A stretch of DNA of 57,513 bases from JAATGI01 sp036510675 (GTDB taxonomy: Bacteria; Pseudomonadota; Alphaproteobacteria; ATCC43930; CGMCC-115725): assembly GCA_036510675.1 (NCBI GenBank), contig DATCDN010000089.1, forward strand, positions 1 to 57,513. Reading direction: 5' to 3'. The translations under genes and the position numbers were made by a program. Shown piece by piece: positions 8,886 to 17,626 of the stretch. The notes under the pieces are model-generated. The model worked only from the letters and a program-made list of their open reading frames with translations, did no database searches and had not been told where the DNA came from. The stretch's first letter is position 1; each line of letters begins with the position of its first letter.

Positions 8886-9728
8886 ATGACCGATCCGTTC
8901 GACCGCAATATTCTGTTCTGCCGCATGATCGGGTTGCTGACACAGCAACAGCTCGATTCGCTGGCCGACAAATGCGTCGCCGTCGCCGGCGCCGGCGGTG
9001 TCGGCTTTACCCACGCCGAAAGCATCGTGCGCCAGGGCATCGGGCGCATCAAGATTTCGGATTTCGACATTTTCGGCGCCGAGAATATGGGCCGCCAGTT
9101 CGGCTGCACCACGCTGACGGTCGGCCGGGAGAAGGCCGACGTGTTGCAAGAGCGCCTGATGGCGATCAACCCGGCGCTGAAGATCGAGCGCTTCGGCGCG
9201 CTGACCGCCGACAATGTCGCGCCGTTTCTCGACGGCGCCGATTTCGTCTGCGACGCGGTCGATTATTTCCATATCGGGCCGCACCGCATGCTGCATCGCG
9301 AGGCGCGCAATCGCGGCATTCCGTCGATGCTGACGGCGCCCCAGGGCTATGGCTGCACCGCGCATCTATGGGACCCGGCGCATATGTCGTTCGACGAGTA
9401 TTTCGATCTGAACGACAGCATGTCGGAACAGGATCAGCTCGATAATTGGGGCCTGGGCCTGGGCGCCACCCACATGTATCGCCACTATCTGGCGGCCCGC
9501 AATCTCGACATGGAAAACAAGTCGGGGTCGGTGATCAGCTCCGTTTGTCTCTTGTCGTCGGCGGTGATCGCGGCGGTATGCTTGCGCCGGCTGCTCGGCC
9601 AGCCGATCTATTTCAAGCCGCTGCCCTACATGTACCACCTCGATCTGGTGATGGGCCGATTCGAGGAACTCCACATCCCCGACGGCGTGCGCGGTATCAA
9701 GGCCGATCCCGAAAAGTATATGCGCTGA
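8886..9728 (+). CDS. ThiF/MoeB/E1-like adenylyltransferase family protein
   Basis: A 280-residue Rossmann-fold protein of the ThiF/HesA/MoeB (E1-like) superfamily. It has the nucleotide loop GAGGVG at about residues 35-40, then DFDIFGAENMGRQFG, equivalent to the D-x-N-x-x-RQ block of MoeB, and VCDAVD, equivalent to the catalytic Asp region. No CxxC zinc pairs and no obvious rhodanese or ubiquitin-like partner are present. A cysteine in GYGCTAHLWDP could be functional. By family it would adenylate a carboxyl terminus, but no sulfur-carrier gene is nearby, so the target is unknown. Confidence 0.8.
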   Translation: MTDPFDRNILFCRMIGLLTQQQLDSLADKCVAVAGAGGVGFTHAESIVRQGIGRIKISDFDIFGAENMGRQFGCTTLTVGREKADVLQERLMAINPALKIERFGALTADNVAPFLDGADFVCDAVDYFHIGPHRMLHREARNRGIPSMLTAPQGYGCTAHLWDPAHMSFDEYFDLNDSMSEQDQLDNWGLGLGATHMYRHYLAARNLDMENKSGSVISSVCLLSSAVIAAVCLRRLLGQPIYFKPLPYMYHLDLVMGRFEELHIPDGVRGIKADPEKYMR

Positions 9729-9754
9729 TACCCCGGCGCTAATCCCCGGGTATC
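9727..9754 (+). terminator. Stem-loop at end of E1-like gene
   Basis: GATACCC (9727-9733) pairs with GGGTATC (9748-9754), with more GC pairing inside, and it overlaps the stop codon. There is no T-tract, so it may be a transcript-end stabiliser or a weak terminator. Confidence 0.35.
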
Positions 9755-9861
9755 ACGCCCGGCATTAAAAGCTACCTTGTCGCCGTGTTTATCATTTACT
9801 CGCGCTTAACCTATTCCGAGGACACTCACGGTTGCGATCCCGCCATTAGTCGGAACGGGCC

Positions 9862-10398
9862 ATGAGTATCAGCGTCAACGAATTTTCCAGCCAAGGACAA
9901 CGCGACCGCGTCATACGACGGCGGCTGCCCCTATGGGACAGCGACCCGCCGAAGGTGAAGGTCCTGATGGACCTTTACCGCTATTGGGAATCGCTGCGCC
10001 CGGAAGGGCTGATTCCGACGCGCCAGAATTTCGACGTCATGAAGCTGAAGGCGGTGATGGGCACCACCACCGTCATCGAGGTCGATCAAGCGACGCCGGA
10101 GAATTTCCGCTTTCGCCTGTTCGGCACGCAGATTCCGCTGCCGATGCCGCTATCGAACCGCACCCTGTCGGCGGTGCGCGAGTCCGAGCCCTATTTCAAG
10201 ATGGTCGAGCAGGATTATAACGCCGCCCGCGATATCGGCGTGCCGCTCTATCACGAAGTGGTGGCGCTGATCGATTATGTCACGCATTCCTATGCGCGGC
10301 TGATCCTACCGTTCGCCAGTGACGGGCGGAACGTCAACCAGTTGATGGTGTCGTCAGTGCGCCAGGATTTTCCCGACCTCGTCAAGCTCATGAATTGA
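9862..10398 (+). CDS. PAS_5-type PAS-domain protein
   Basis: A 178-residue cytoplasmic protein matching the alphaproteobacterial PAS_5 family. It shows LMDLYRYWESLRPEGLIPTR near residue 35, then VIEVDQ...NFRFRLFGTQI, typical of the PAS sensory core. It has no output domain, so it is a stand-alone sensor or regulator whose ligand and partner are unknown. Its 3' end overlaps the convergent downstream gene by 45 nt. Confidence 0.8.
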   Translation: MSISVNEFSSQGQRDRVIRRRLPLWDSDPPKVKVLMDLYRYWESLRPEGLIPTRQNFDVMKLKAVMGTTTVIEVDQATPENFRFRLFGTQIPLPMPLSNRTLSAVRESEPYFKMVEQDYNAARDIGVPLYHEVVALIDYVTHSYARLILPFASDGRNVNQLMVSSVRQDFPDLVKLMN

Positions 10399-11094
10399 GT
10401 TGCAGTCGGGCAGCAGCAGCCAGCGATCCATCGCCTCGACCGATTGGGCCCGCGACATGTGGCAGAAGCCGATCGGGATCGCCGGGCCGCCGGCGAGGAA
10501 ATCGAAATAGAGCCGGCCCTCGACCTCGGGCCAGCCATATTGCTTGATGGCGATGCCGGTCGCGGCGAGATTTTCCGCGATGAACGCGGTGATGTGATCG
10601 AACCAGAAATTCTTCAGCAGCAGGCCGCGGCCAAGATGGTCGAGGAGGCCGGATAGGTTTTTCTTGCGGTACAGCGGGTCGATCCACAGCCCGCCGGCAT
10701 GCCCGATGCGGCCGGAGAGGCCGCCCGCCGCCGAGCAATCGATGATGTCGATGGCCGATACGACCTCGCCGGGCCGGTCGTGCCACAGCCGCAGCGAGCG
10801 CAAATCCTCAAGGAAATTTTCGGTGTCAATGACCCGCTGGGCGATCATCGCGACGGTGTCGCCGCCCGGCTCCACGGCGCGCAGCCAGAACGCGTTATTC
10901 AGCGAAATATTGCTGTGTTCGGGATCATAGGTCGGGTTCTGGACCGATTGGGGCGCGAATTTCCGCCGCAACTTCATGAAATCGCGGAAGTTGGACTCGA
11001 CATAGACGTCGAGGCCCAGGCCGGCGATTTTTTCCGAAATCAACTGACAGAAACGTTGCGCGGTCGCGAATTCTTCATTGGTCAGAGGGGTCAT
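10354..11094 (-). CDS. GNAT-like protein of unknown function
   Basis: A 246-residue protein I do not firmly recognise. The central part (GGLWIDPLYRKKNLSGLLDHLGRG, shown here only as pattern GLWIDPLYRKKNL) resembles the beta4-alpha3 acetyl-CoA loop of GNAT acyltransferases. The N-terminal half is variable. No signal peptide or membrane segment. Convergent with the PAS gene with a 45-nt tail overlap, so the two transcripts can pair. Confidence 0.6.
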   Translation of the reverse strand: MTPLTNEEFATAQRFCQLISEKIAGLGLDVYVESNFRDFMKLRRKFAPQSVQNPTYDPEHSNISLNNAFWLRAVEPGGDTVAMIAQRVIDTENFLEDLRSLRLWHDRPGEVVSAIDIIDCSAAGGLSGRIGHAGGLWIDPLYRKKNLSGLLDHLGRGLLLKNFWFDHITAFIAENLAATGIAIKQYGWPEVEGRLYFDFLAGGPAIPIGFCHMSRAQSVEAMDRWLLLPDCNSIHELDEVGKILAH

Positions 11095-11244
11095 GCCGGA
11101 CTCCCTGGATACCGATAATTTAACGTGGCCGGACTATAAAACCGCGCCCGGTAAAAGGAAAGTCGCGCGGGTAGCCATTAACGAATCACTGCGCGTTGGC
11201 GCCATCATGTCGCCCGATTTCGCGCGATGGTGGCGGGCGCGGGC

Positions 11245-11274
11245 AATAAAAAAGCCGCCCCAGGGGCGGCTTTT
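11245..11274 (-). terminator. Rho-independent terminator of rpsU
   Basis: The perfect stem GCCGCCCC/GGGGCGGC (11254-11270) is followed, on the minus strand, by TTTTTTATT. It sits just after the rpsU stop and matches an intrinsic terminator for that gene. Confidence 0.88.
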
Positions 11275-11295
11275 CCGGGCCGGATGGCGCGCGGC

Positions 11296-11499
11296 CTAAT
11301 AGCCTTCGCGCTCCATCCGCTTACGCAGCAGCTTGCGATAGCGGCGCACCGCCTCCGCCTGTTCGCGGGCACGGCGCTCGGACGGCTTCTCGTAATTGCG
11401 ACGGAGCTTCATTTCCCGAAACACGCCTTCGCGCTGCATCTTCTTTTTCAGCGCGCGCAGCGCCTGGTCGACGTTATTGTCGCGGACGATAACCTGCAC
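11296..11499 (-). CDS. rpsU: 30S ribosomal protein S21
   Basis: Small basic ribosomal protein, 67 residues from the chosen start. The core REMKLRRNYEKPSERRARE is typical of S21. Two in-frame GTG codons exist at 11505 and 11499. The AAGGAG ribosome site overlaps the first but is correctly spaced (5 nt) for the second, which also gives the family's usual MQVIVRDNN beginning. Monocistronic, with its own terminator. Confidence 0.96.
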   Translation of the reverse strand: MQVIVRDNNVDQALRALKKKMQREGVFREMKLRRNYEKPSERRAREQAEAVRRYRKLLRKRMEREGY

Positions 11500-11664
11500 G
11501 AGCACTCCTTAACTTCAGTCGCGATAAAGAAAATGGCCGCCTGATCGCGACCGTCGGGGCGCGTCTATAGCACTTCACGCCGGGCTTGTGAAGCCGCTTG
11601 GGCCGGCTGTGAGCCAGCTGTGCGCGGTCTTTACCCCGGGCGCGGGCGCCGCCATATTTCCCCC

Positions 11665-12243
11665 ATGGCAATTCTCAAGATCGCGCGCATGGGCCATCCG
11701 GTGCTGCGCGCCGTGGCCGAGCCGGTGGATGATCCGGCCGCGCCCGAGATCCGGCGCCTCGTCGCCGATATGCTGGAGACCGCGCCCGACGCCGGCGGCA
11801 CCGGCCTCGCCGCGCCCCAGGTCCATGTCTCGCGGCGCATCCTGGTGTTCATGGTGGGCGAGCAGCGCCTCACCGGCCGGCCGCTCGATACCGCCCAGGA
11901 TTGGCTGACCCTGATCAATCCGGTGATCGAGCCGCTGAGCGACGAGATCGAGATCGGCTGGGAGGGGTGTCTCTCGGTGCCGGGTTTGCGCGGCGCGGTG
12001 TCGCGCTGGAGCCGAATTCGCTATCGCGGCATCGACGGCGAAGGACAGGCAATCGACCGTACCGTCGAGGGCTTTCATGCCCGGGTCGTGCAACATGAAT
12101 GCGACCATCTCGACGGCATCCTCTATCCTCAGCGGATGCCGGATTTGCGCCTGCTGCAATTCAATGAGGAGGCGCGGCGCTTTCCAATCCAGCTTCCCGG
12201 CTTGGCGTCCGGCGCCACATCGGTTATGGAGGACGTCGATTGA
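11665..12243 (+). CDS. def: Peptide deformylase
   Basis: Removes the formyl group from nascent proteins. All three motifs are present: GTGLAAPQV (motif 1), EGCLSVPG with the metal-binding Cys (motif 2) and HECDHLDG with the metal-binding His pair and catalytic Glu (motif 3). 192 residues, normal length. It is followed by a COQ9-family gene whose TTG start overlaps the def stop. Not next to fmt, so this may be a second deformylase copy. Confidence 0.94.
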   Translation: MAILKIARMGHPVLRAVAEPVDDPAAPEIRRLVADMLETAPDAGGTGLAAPQVHVSRRILVFMVGEQRLTGRPLDTAQDWLTLINPVIEPLSDEIEIGWEGCLSVPGLRGAVSRWSRIRYRGIDGEGQAIDRTVEGFHARVVQHECDHLDGILYPQRMPDLRLLQFNEEARRFPIQLPGLASGATSVMEDVD

Positions 12244-12872
12244 CGGACGATAATCGCGACGCGTTGCTGCTGGCGCTGTTGCCCGACGTGCCGTTCGACG
12301 GCTGGAGCCGCCATGCCGCCATCAATGCGGGGCGGCGCCTCGGCCTCGACGGCGCCGAGGTGGCGGCGCTTTATCCCGGCGGCCCGCGCGATCTGGTGGC
12401 GGCGTTCAGCCGCTGGGCCGATCGCCAGATGCTGGCCCGGCTCGGCCATCTCGACCTCACCGGCCTCAAGACGCATGAGCGGGTGGCGGCGGCGGCGATG
12501 GCGCGGATCGAGGCGCTGGCGCTCCACCGCGAGGCGGCACGGCGGGCGCTGGGCGTGCTGGCCCTGCCGACCAACGCGCCGCTGGCGGCGCGGCTGATCT
12601 ATGAAACGGTCGATGCCATCTGGTACGCGGTCGGCGACCAATCGGTCAATTTCAGCTTCTATACCAAGCGCGGGATTCTCGCGGGCATCCATGCCGTGAC
12701 GATGCTCTATTGGCTCGATGACCGGTCGGCCAATTTCACCGAGACGCGCGGCTTTCTCGAACGCCGTCTCGCCGAGATCGGCGCGATGCCGCGCTGGCGC
12801 CAGCGCCTCGCGGCGCGGCTCGACAACTTGCCTCGCCCCTCGGGCCTCGCCCGCGCCATGCGCGGCCGATAG
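12240..12872 (+). CDS. COQ9 family protein
   Basis: A 210-residue homologue of the ubiquinone-biosynthesis lipid-binding protein COQ9. Features are the early GWSRHAAINAGRRLGL helix, the conserved ETVDAIWYAVGDQSVNFSFY stretch (shortened here to DAIWYAVGDQS...NFYTKR pattern) and TKRGILAGIHAVTMLYWL. The start is TTG, overlapping the def stop (TTGA), with a GGAGG ribosome site in def's last codons. It probably presents quinone intermediates to COQ7-type hydroxylases; this is from family knowledge. Confidence 0.9.
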   Translation: MTDDNRDALLLALLPDVPFDGWSRHAAINAGRRLGLDGAEVAALYPGGPRDLVAAFSRWADRQMLARLGHLDLTGLKTHERVAAAAMARIEALALHREAARRALGVLALPTNAPLAARLIYETVDAIWYAVGDQSVNFSFYTKRGILAGIHAVTMLYWLDDRSANFTETRGFLERRLAEIGAMPRWRQRLAARLDNLPRPSGLARAMRGR

Positions 12873-12879
12873 CGCGCCG

Positions 12880-13554
12880 CTAATCCCCGACGAAACTGAC
12901 CGAGGCGCCGACGGTCGCCGCGCCCGGGTCGGCGACGCTGCTGTGGAACGGCACCGCGTCGCCCGGTTGCAGGCGATCCTGCGTCGCCGTCACGGTCCAG
13001 CTTTTGATCGGGTGCCGCGCGGCATCCTCCAGCGTGATGCGCAGCGACGGTACGCGCCGCGCATTCGCCGAAATATTCGCGACCTCGCCCTGGATCACCA
13101 GGGTGGCCCTGCCATCCCGCTGTTGCCGGTCGGAGGTGACGCCGCGCAATTCAAGATCGGTGCGCGGATCGCCCGAGACGAGGCCCAGCGCGCCATAAAC
13201 CGGGGCCAGCGCCGGCACCCGATCGATAATGTCGGCGCGGGCGGCATAAAGCACGCCCAGGACCAGCACGATCAACAGCGTGACGCCGAGCGGCCGGCCG
13301 ATGCCGCGCGCCGCCACGCCATCGGCCGCGGGCGGCACCTCGAAGACTTCGGCCGGCGGGCTAGGCGGCGGCAAGGCGCGTGGCGGCGGCATCGCCCCCG
13401 GCAGCGGCAGATCGACCCGGCGCGGCCCGTCCTCCGCCGGCAATTGCATCCACACATGACTGCATTGGGTACAGCGCACCGAGCGCCCGGTGACGCCGAG
13501 CGCGCGCGGATCGATTAGGTAACGGGTCGAACATGCCGGACATGTGACGATCAT
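12880..13554 (-). CDS. MJ0042-type zinc-ribbon membrane protein
   Basis: A 224-residue protein. The N-terminal zinc ribbon has two CxxC pairs (CPACSTRY and CTQCSHVW), then a Pro-rich linker, one membrane segment (LGVTLLIVLVLGVLYAA, about residues 85-105) and a C-terminal beta-rich domain of the DUF3426 type (GEVANISANARRVPSL). The family is common in Alphaproteobacteria; function unknown. ATG at 13554 chosen because the zinc ribbon starts three residues later. Confidence 0.85.
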   Translation of the reverse strand: MIVTCPACSTRYLIDPRALGVTGRSVRCTQCSHVWMQLPAEDGPRRVDLPLPGAMPPPRALPPPSPPAEVFEVPPAADGVAARGIGRPLGVTLLIVLVLGVLYAARADIIDRVPALAPVYGALGLVSGDPRTDLELRGVTSDRQQRDGRATLVIQGEVANISANARRVPSLRITLEDAARHPIKSWTVTATQDRLQPGDAVPFHSSVADPGAATVGASVSFVGD

Positions 13555-13784
13555 CGCCGGTGCTGCCTTGTCATGCGCCCGTCTTATAGGTCCGCCGCAC
13601 AAGTGACGCAAGAAAGCCCGCGCCCGCCCACACGCGGCGATGACGGCGCGGACGCCAATACTCCGGCGGCAATACCCCGGCGGCAATACCATTGTCGCGC
13701 CGCGACGCATGGATTAGAAATTGTGAATAAGGGTGCCGCCAAGGCATTCGGCGGCACGGTGACGTGCGGCCAAAGCAAACGATC

Positions 13785-15206
13785 ATGGGGAGAAAAGCCG
13801 TGGGATTTCTCGACAAGAGTCGAACCGTCGCGCCACCGGGCTATACACGCTGGCTGATCCCGCCCGCCGCGCTGTGCGTGCATCTGTGCATCGGCCAGGC
13901 CTATGCCTTCAGCGTCTTCAATATTCCCCTGTCGAAGCTGATCGGCATCACCGCCCAGGCGCCGGGCGGCGCGTGGAATCTTTCCCGGCTGATCGCGGTG
14001 CCGTCCGCGCCCGGCGATTGGAGCCTGGCCCAGCTCGGCTGGATTTTCAGCGCGGCGATCTTTTTCCTTGGCGTGTCGGCGGCGGTCTGCGGCCGCTGGG
14101 TCGAGGAAGGCGGACCGCGCCGGGCAATGTTCACCGCGGCGCTGTGTTGGGCCGGCGGTTTCCTGCTCTCCGCTCTCGGCGTCTATGTCCACAGTATTTG
14201 GCTGATCTATATCGGCTATGGCTTCATCGGCGGCATCGCGCTTGGCATCGGCTATATCTCGCCGGTCTCGACCCTGATCAAATGGTTCCCTGACCGGCCC
14301 GGCATGGCCACCGGCATGGCGATCATGGGTTTCGGCGGCGGCGCATTCATCGCCTCGCCCTTGTCGGTGTGGCTGATGGGAAAATTCACCACCCAGACCC
14401 ATGTCGGGGTCGCCGAAGCGTTCATCATCATGGGCCTGATCTATTTCGTGTTCATGATGGTTGGCGCCTGGCTGGTGAAGATTCCCGCGCCCGGCTGGCA
14501 GCCCGAGGGCTTCGTCGCGCCCAGGGCCTCGCCGCTGATCACCAAGAACCATGTCTTCGTCTATCAGGCGCTGAAGACGCCGCAATTCTGGCTGATCTGG
14601 TGGGTGTTGTGCCTCAACGTCACCGCCGGCATCGGGGTGCTCGGCCAGGCCTCGGCGATGAGCCAGGAAATGTTCCCCGGCCATATCACCGCCATCGCGG
14701 CCGCTGGCCTCGTCGGGCTGATGAGTCTCTTCAACATGGGCGGGCGGTTCGCCTGGGCCACGGTGTCGGACTTCATCGGCCGCAAGAACACTTATTTCAT
14801 CTTCTTCGTCCTCGGCACCGTCCTCTATGCCATGGTGCCGACCTCGGGCAATATCGGCAGCGTTCCGCTGTTTGTCTTCTGCTTCCTGATCATCATCAGC
14901 ATGTATGGCGGCGGCTTCTCGACCGTGCCGGCCTATTTGAAGGACATGTTCGGCACCCGCTATGTCGGCGCCATTCACGGGCTGTTGCTGACCGCCTGGT
15001 CGATGGCGGGCATCTTCGGGCCGGTACTGGTGAATTACATCCGGGCCTACAATATCGCGCACGGCATCCCGAAGGCCGACGCCTACAACAACACCATGTA
15101 TCTCATGGCGGTGCTGCTGGTGATCGGCTTCTTCTGCAACCTCGCGATCAAGGCGGTGAATTCGCGCCATCACATGACGGCCGATGAAGCCGAACAGATG
15201 ATCTGA
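13785..15206 (+). CDS. OFA-type MFS transporter (oxalate/formate antiporter family)
   Basis: About 473 residues with 12 predicted membrane segments. It has the OFA-family pattern: CIGQAYAFSVF in helix 1, the GGIALGIGYISPVSTLIKWFPD block and RPGMATGMAIMGFGGGA. It probably exchanges small organic acids across the inner membrane; oxalate specificity is not proven. ATG at 13785 is given, but the GGGGAGA ribosome site is spaced better for a GTG at 13800, which may be the true start. Directly followed by a tiny membrane-peptide gene. Confidence 0.85.
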   Translation: MGRKAVGFLDKSRTVAPPGYTRWLIPPAALCVHLCIGQAYAFSVFNIPLSKLIGITAQAPGGAWNLSRLIAVPSAPGDWSLAQLGWIFSAAIFFLGVSAAVCGRWVEEGGPRRAMFTAALCWAGGFLLSALGVYVHSIWLIYIGYGFIGGIALGIGYISPVSTLIKWFPDRPGMATGMAIMGFGGGAFIASPLSVWLMGKFTTQTHVGVAEAFIIMGLIYFVFMMVGAWLVKIPAPGWQPEGFVAPRASPLITKNHVFVYQALKTPQFWLIWWVLCLNVTAGIGVLGQASAMSQEMFPGHITAIAAAGLVGLMSLFNMGGRFAWATVSDFIGRKNTYFIFFVLGTVLYAMVPTSGNIGSVPLFVFCFLIIISMYGGGFSTVPAYLKDMFGTRYVGAIHGLLLTAWSMAGIFGPVLVNYIRAYNIAHGIPKADAYNNTMYLMAVLLVIGFFCNLAIKAVNSRHHMTADEAEQMI

Positions 15207-15218
15207 CGGGAGGCGAAC

Positions 15219-15323
15219 ATGGGAAACGGATTGAAATTGGTGTTGGCCTGGGGGCTGGTCGGGATTCCGCTGGCCTGGGGCGTCGTCGAAACCGCCATCA
15301 ACGCGGCGAAGCTGTTTCAGTAG
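15219..15323 (+). CDS. 34-residue membrane peptide, MFS transporter small subunit-like
   Basis: Encodes 34 residues, beginning MGNGLKLVLAWGLVGIPLAW and ending NAAKLFQ: one hydrophobic helix with a short tail. A good ribosome site (GGGAGG at 15208-15213) precedes the ATG. It lies 12 nt behind the OFA-type transporter, in the same direction. Such one-helix peptides accompany OFA-type carriers in many proteobacteria, probably as stabilising or regulatory subunits. Confidence 0.75.
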   Translation: MGNGLKLVLAWGLVGIPLAWGVVETAINAAKLFQ

Positions 15324-15337
15324 TTCATCGCCGCGCG

Positions 15338-15374
15338 CCCTCCCCCGCTCGCGAGGGAGGGTTGGGGTGGGGGC
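15338..15374. repeat. REP-like half element
   Basis: A stem CCCTCCC...GGGAGGG with a short loop, then TTGGGGTGGGGG. It has the same architecture as one half of the paired elements at 3770 and 45834. It sits between the small transporter peptide and queA, and could attenuate transcription into queA. Confidence 0.6.
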
Positions 15375-15396
15375 CGCGACACGCTAAGAGTATCGG

Positions 15397-16428
15397 ATGC
15401 GTGTCGATGATTTCGATTTCTCCCTGCCGCCGGACCTGATCGCCGCCCGGCCCGCCAGCCCGCGCGACGCCGCGCGGCTGCTGGTGGTGGACGACAATCT
15501 CGGCGACCGCCAGATGCGCGACCTGCCGCGCCTCCTGCGCGCGGGCGACCTGATTGTGGTCAACGATACGCGGGTGATCCCGGCGCGACTGATGGGCGTG
15601 CGCGGCGTCGCCAAGATCGAAATCACCCTCCATCGCGATCTGGGCGACGGAAGCTGGCGCGCCTTCGCCAAGGGCGCCAAGAAGCTGAAACCCGGCGACC
15701 GGATCGATTTCGGCGACGGCTTCGCCGCCAATGTCGTCGAAAAACACGAAGCCGGCGACCTGACGCTGGCGTTCGACCGCGCAGGCGCGGAATTTCGCGC
15801 GGCGTTGAGCCGCGTCGGCCATGTACCGCTGCCGCCTTATATCAAGCGGCCGGACGATCCAAGCGACCGGGGCGACTATCAGACCATTTTCGCCGCGCGC
15901 GACGGCGCGGTGGCGGCGCCGACCGCGGGCCTGCATTTCACCGCGCCGCTGCTGGCGGCGCTCGATGCCGCCGGCGTCGCACGGGTCAGCGTGACGTTGC
16001 ATGTCGGGGCGGGTACATTCCTGCCGGTCAAAGTCGCGGACACCGCCAATCACATCATGCATAGCGAAACCGGATATATCGACGACGCCACGGCGCAACG
16101 CATCAACGCGGCGCGTGCCGCGGGTGGGCGTATCGTTGCCGTCGGCACCACCTCGCTCCGCCTCCTTGAAAGCGCGGCGCGGGCGGACGGCACGATCGCA
16201 CCGTTCGCCGGCGACACCGCCCTGTTCATCACGCCGGGCTATCGCTTCAAGACGGTCGATCTGCTGCTGACCAATTTCCATCTGCCGCGCTCCACTCTGT
16301 TCATGCTGGTCTCGGCGTTCGCCGGCCTCGACCGCATGAAGGCGGCCTATGCCCATGCCATCGCGGCGCGCTATCGCTTCTTTTCTTATGGCGATGGGTG
16401 CCTGCTGCATCCGGCGGCACGGGAATGA
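15397..16428 (+). CDS. queA: S-adenosylmethionine:tRNA ribosyltransferase-isomerase QueA
   Basis: Makes epoxyqueuosine on tRNA by transferring the ribosyl group of SAM. 343 residues, the usual length. Family landmarks are the DFDFSLPPDLIA start, VVNDTRVIPARL, AAPTAGLHFT, LHVGAGTFLPVK and TNFHLPRSTLFMLVSAF. Translationally coupled to tgt (ATGA overlap), so both steps of queuosine insertion are co-expressed. Confidence 0.97.
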   Translation: MRVDDFDFSLPPDLIAARPASPRDAARLLVVDDNLGDRQMRDLPRLLRAGDLIVVNDTRVIPARLMGVRGVAKIEITLHRDLGDGSWRAFAKGAKKLKPGDRIDFGDGFAANVVEKHEAGDLTLAFDRAGAEFRAALSRVGHVPLPPYIKRPDDPSDRGDYQTIFAARDGAVAAPTAGLHFTAPLLAALDAAGVARVSVTLHVGAGTFLPVKVADTANHIMHSETGYIDDATAQRINAARAAGGRIVAVGTTSLRLLESAARADGTIAPFAGDTALFITPGYRFKTVDLLLTNFHLPRSTLFMLVSAFAGLDRMKAAYAHAIAARYRFFSYGDGCLLHPAARE

Positions 16429-17555
16429 GCGACGCGCTGCCCTTCACCCTCTTGGCGGAGGACGGACCGGCGCGGCGCGGCCGCCTCGTCACCGCGCATG
16501 GCACCATCGAGACACCGTGCTTCATGCCGGTCGGCACCGCCGCCACGGTGAAGGCGATGCGGCCCGAGGATGTCGCCGCCACCGGCGCCACGATCATTCT
16601 GGGCAATACCTATCATCTGATGCTGCGGCCGACCGCCGAGCGCATCGCCGAGCTCGGCGGCCTCCATCGCTTCATGAACTGGCCCGGCGCGATCCTGACT
16701 GACAGCGGCGGGTTTCAGGTAATGTCGCTGGCCAAGCTGCGCACCATCGACGAGCGCGGCGTGACCTTTCGCTCGCATCTCGACGGCTCGCTCTATTCGC
16801 TGACGCCGGAGCGTGCCATCCAGATTCAGCATTTGCTCGGCAGCAACATCACCATGGTGCTGGACGAATGCACCGAATTTCCGGCGACGCCGGACGCCGC
16901 CTTTGCGTCGATGGAGCGGTCGATGCGCTGGGCCGAGCGGAGCCGAGCGGCGTTCCAGGCGCGCCCCGGCCATGGCCTGTTCGGCATCGTGCAAGGCAGC
17001 GTCTTTCCGGTTCAGCGCATGCATTCGGCAGAGGCGCTGACCCGCATCGGCTTCGACGGCTACGCGGTCGGCGGCCTCGCGGTCGGCGAAGGGCAGGAGA
17101 CCATGTTCATGGTGATCGACGCGACGGTGCCGGCCTTGCCGCGCGAGGCGCCGCGCTATCTGATGGGCGTCGGCAAGCCAGACGATCTGGTGGGCGCGGT
17201 TCAGCGCGGCATCGACATGTTCGATTGCGTCATCCCGACCCGCTCGGGCCGAACGGCGCAAGCCTTCACCCGGCGCGGCACGGTCAATCTGCGCAATGCG
17301 CGGCACGGCAACGATCCGCGCCCGCTCGATCCCGATTGCGCCTGCCCGGTGTGCCGGAATTACAGCCGCGCCTATCTCCATCATCTCGCCCGCGCCGGCG
17401 AGATTCTGTCCAGCATGCTGCTGACCCAGCACAATCTCAGTTATTACGCTGAGCTGATGGCCGACATGCGCGCCGCCATCGAGCGCCGCGCCATCGACGA
17501 TTTCGCCGACGCCTTCGCGGAGCAGCAGGCGCAAGGCGATTTGCCGGTGCTCTAA
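16425..17555 (+). CDS. tgt: Queuine/preQ1 tRNA-guanine transglycosylase
   Basis: Exchanges guanine-34 for preQ1 in tRNAs with GUN anticodons. 376 residues. Visible features are GNTYHLMLRP, the catalytic region LTDSGGFQVMSL with the nucleophile Asp context, DECTEFPA, FDCVIPTRSGR and the zinc site CACPVCRNYSRAYLHH. ATG at 16425 overlaps the queA stop. Confidence 0.97.
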   Translation: MSDALPFTLLAEDGPARRGRLVTAHGTIETPCFMPVGTAATVKAMRPEDVAATGATIILGNTYHLMLRPTAERIAELGGLHRFMNWPGAILTDSGGFQVMSLAKLRTIDERGVTFRSHLDGSLYSLTPERAIQIQHLLGSNITMVLDECTEFPATPDAAFASMERSMRWAERSRAAFQARPGHGLFGIVQGSVFPVQRMHSAEALTRIGFDGYAVGGLAVGEGQETMFMVIDATVPALPREAPRYLMGVGKPDDLVGAVQRGIDMFDCVIPTRSGRTAQAFTRRGTVNLRNARHGNDPRPLDPDCACPVCRNYSRAYLHHLARAGEILSSMLLTQHNLSYYAELMADMRAAIERRAIDDFADAFAEQQAQGDLPVL

Positions 17556-17626
17556 GATTGACCTGATTTGCGCGCGCCGACCAAGCGTGGCATTCTCCAG
17601 ATGGTCAGTATGGTCAGGAGATCGTC

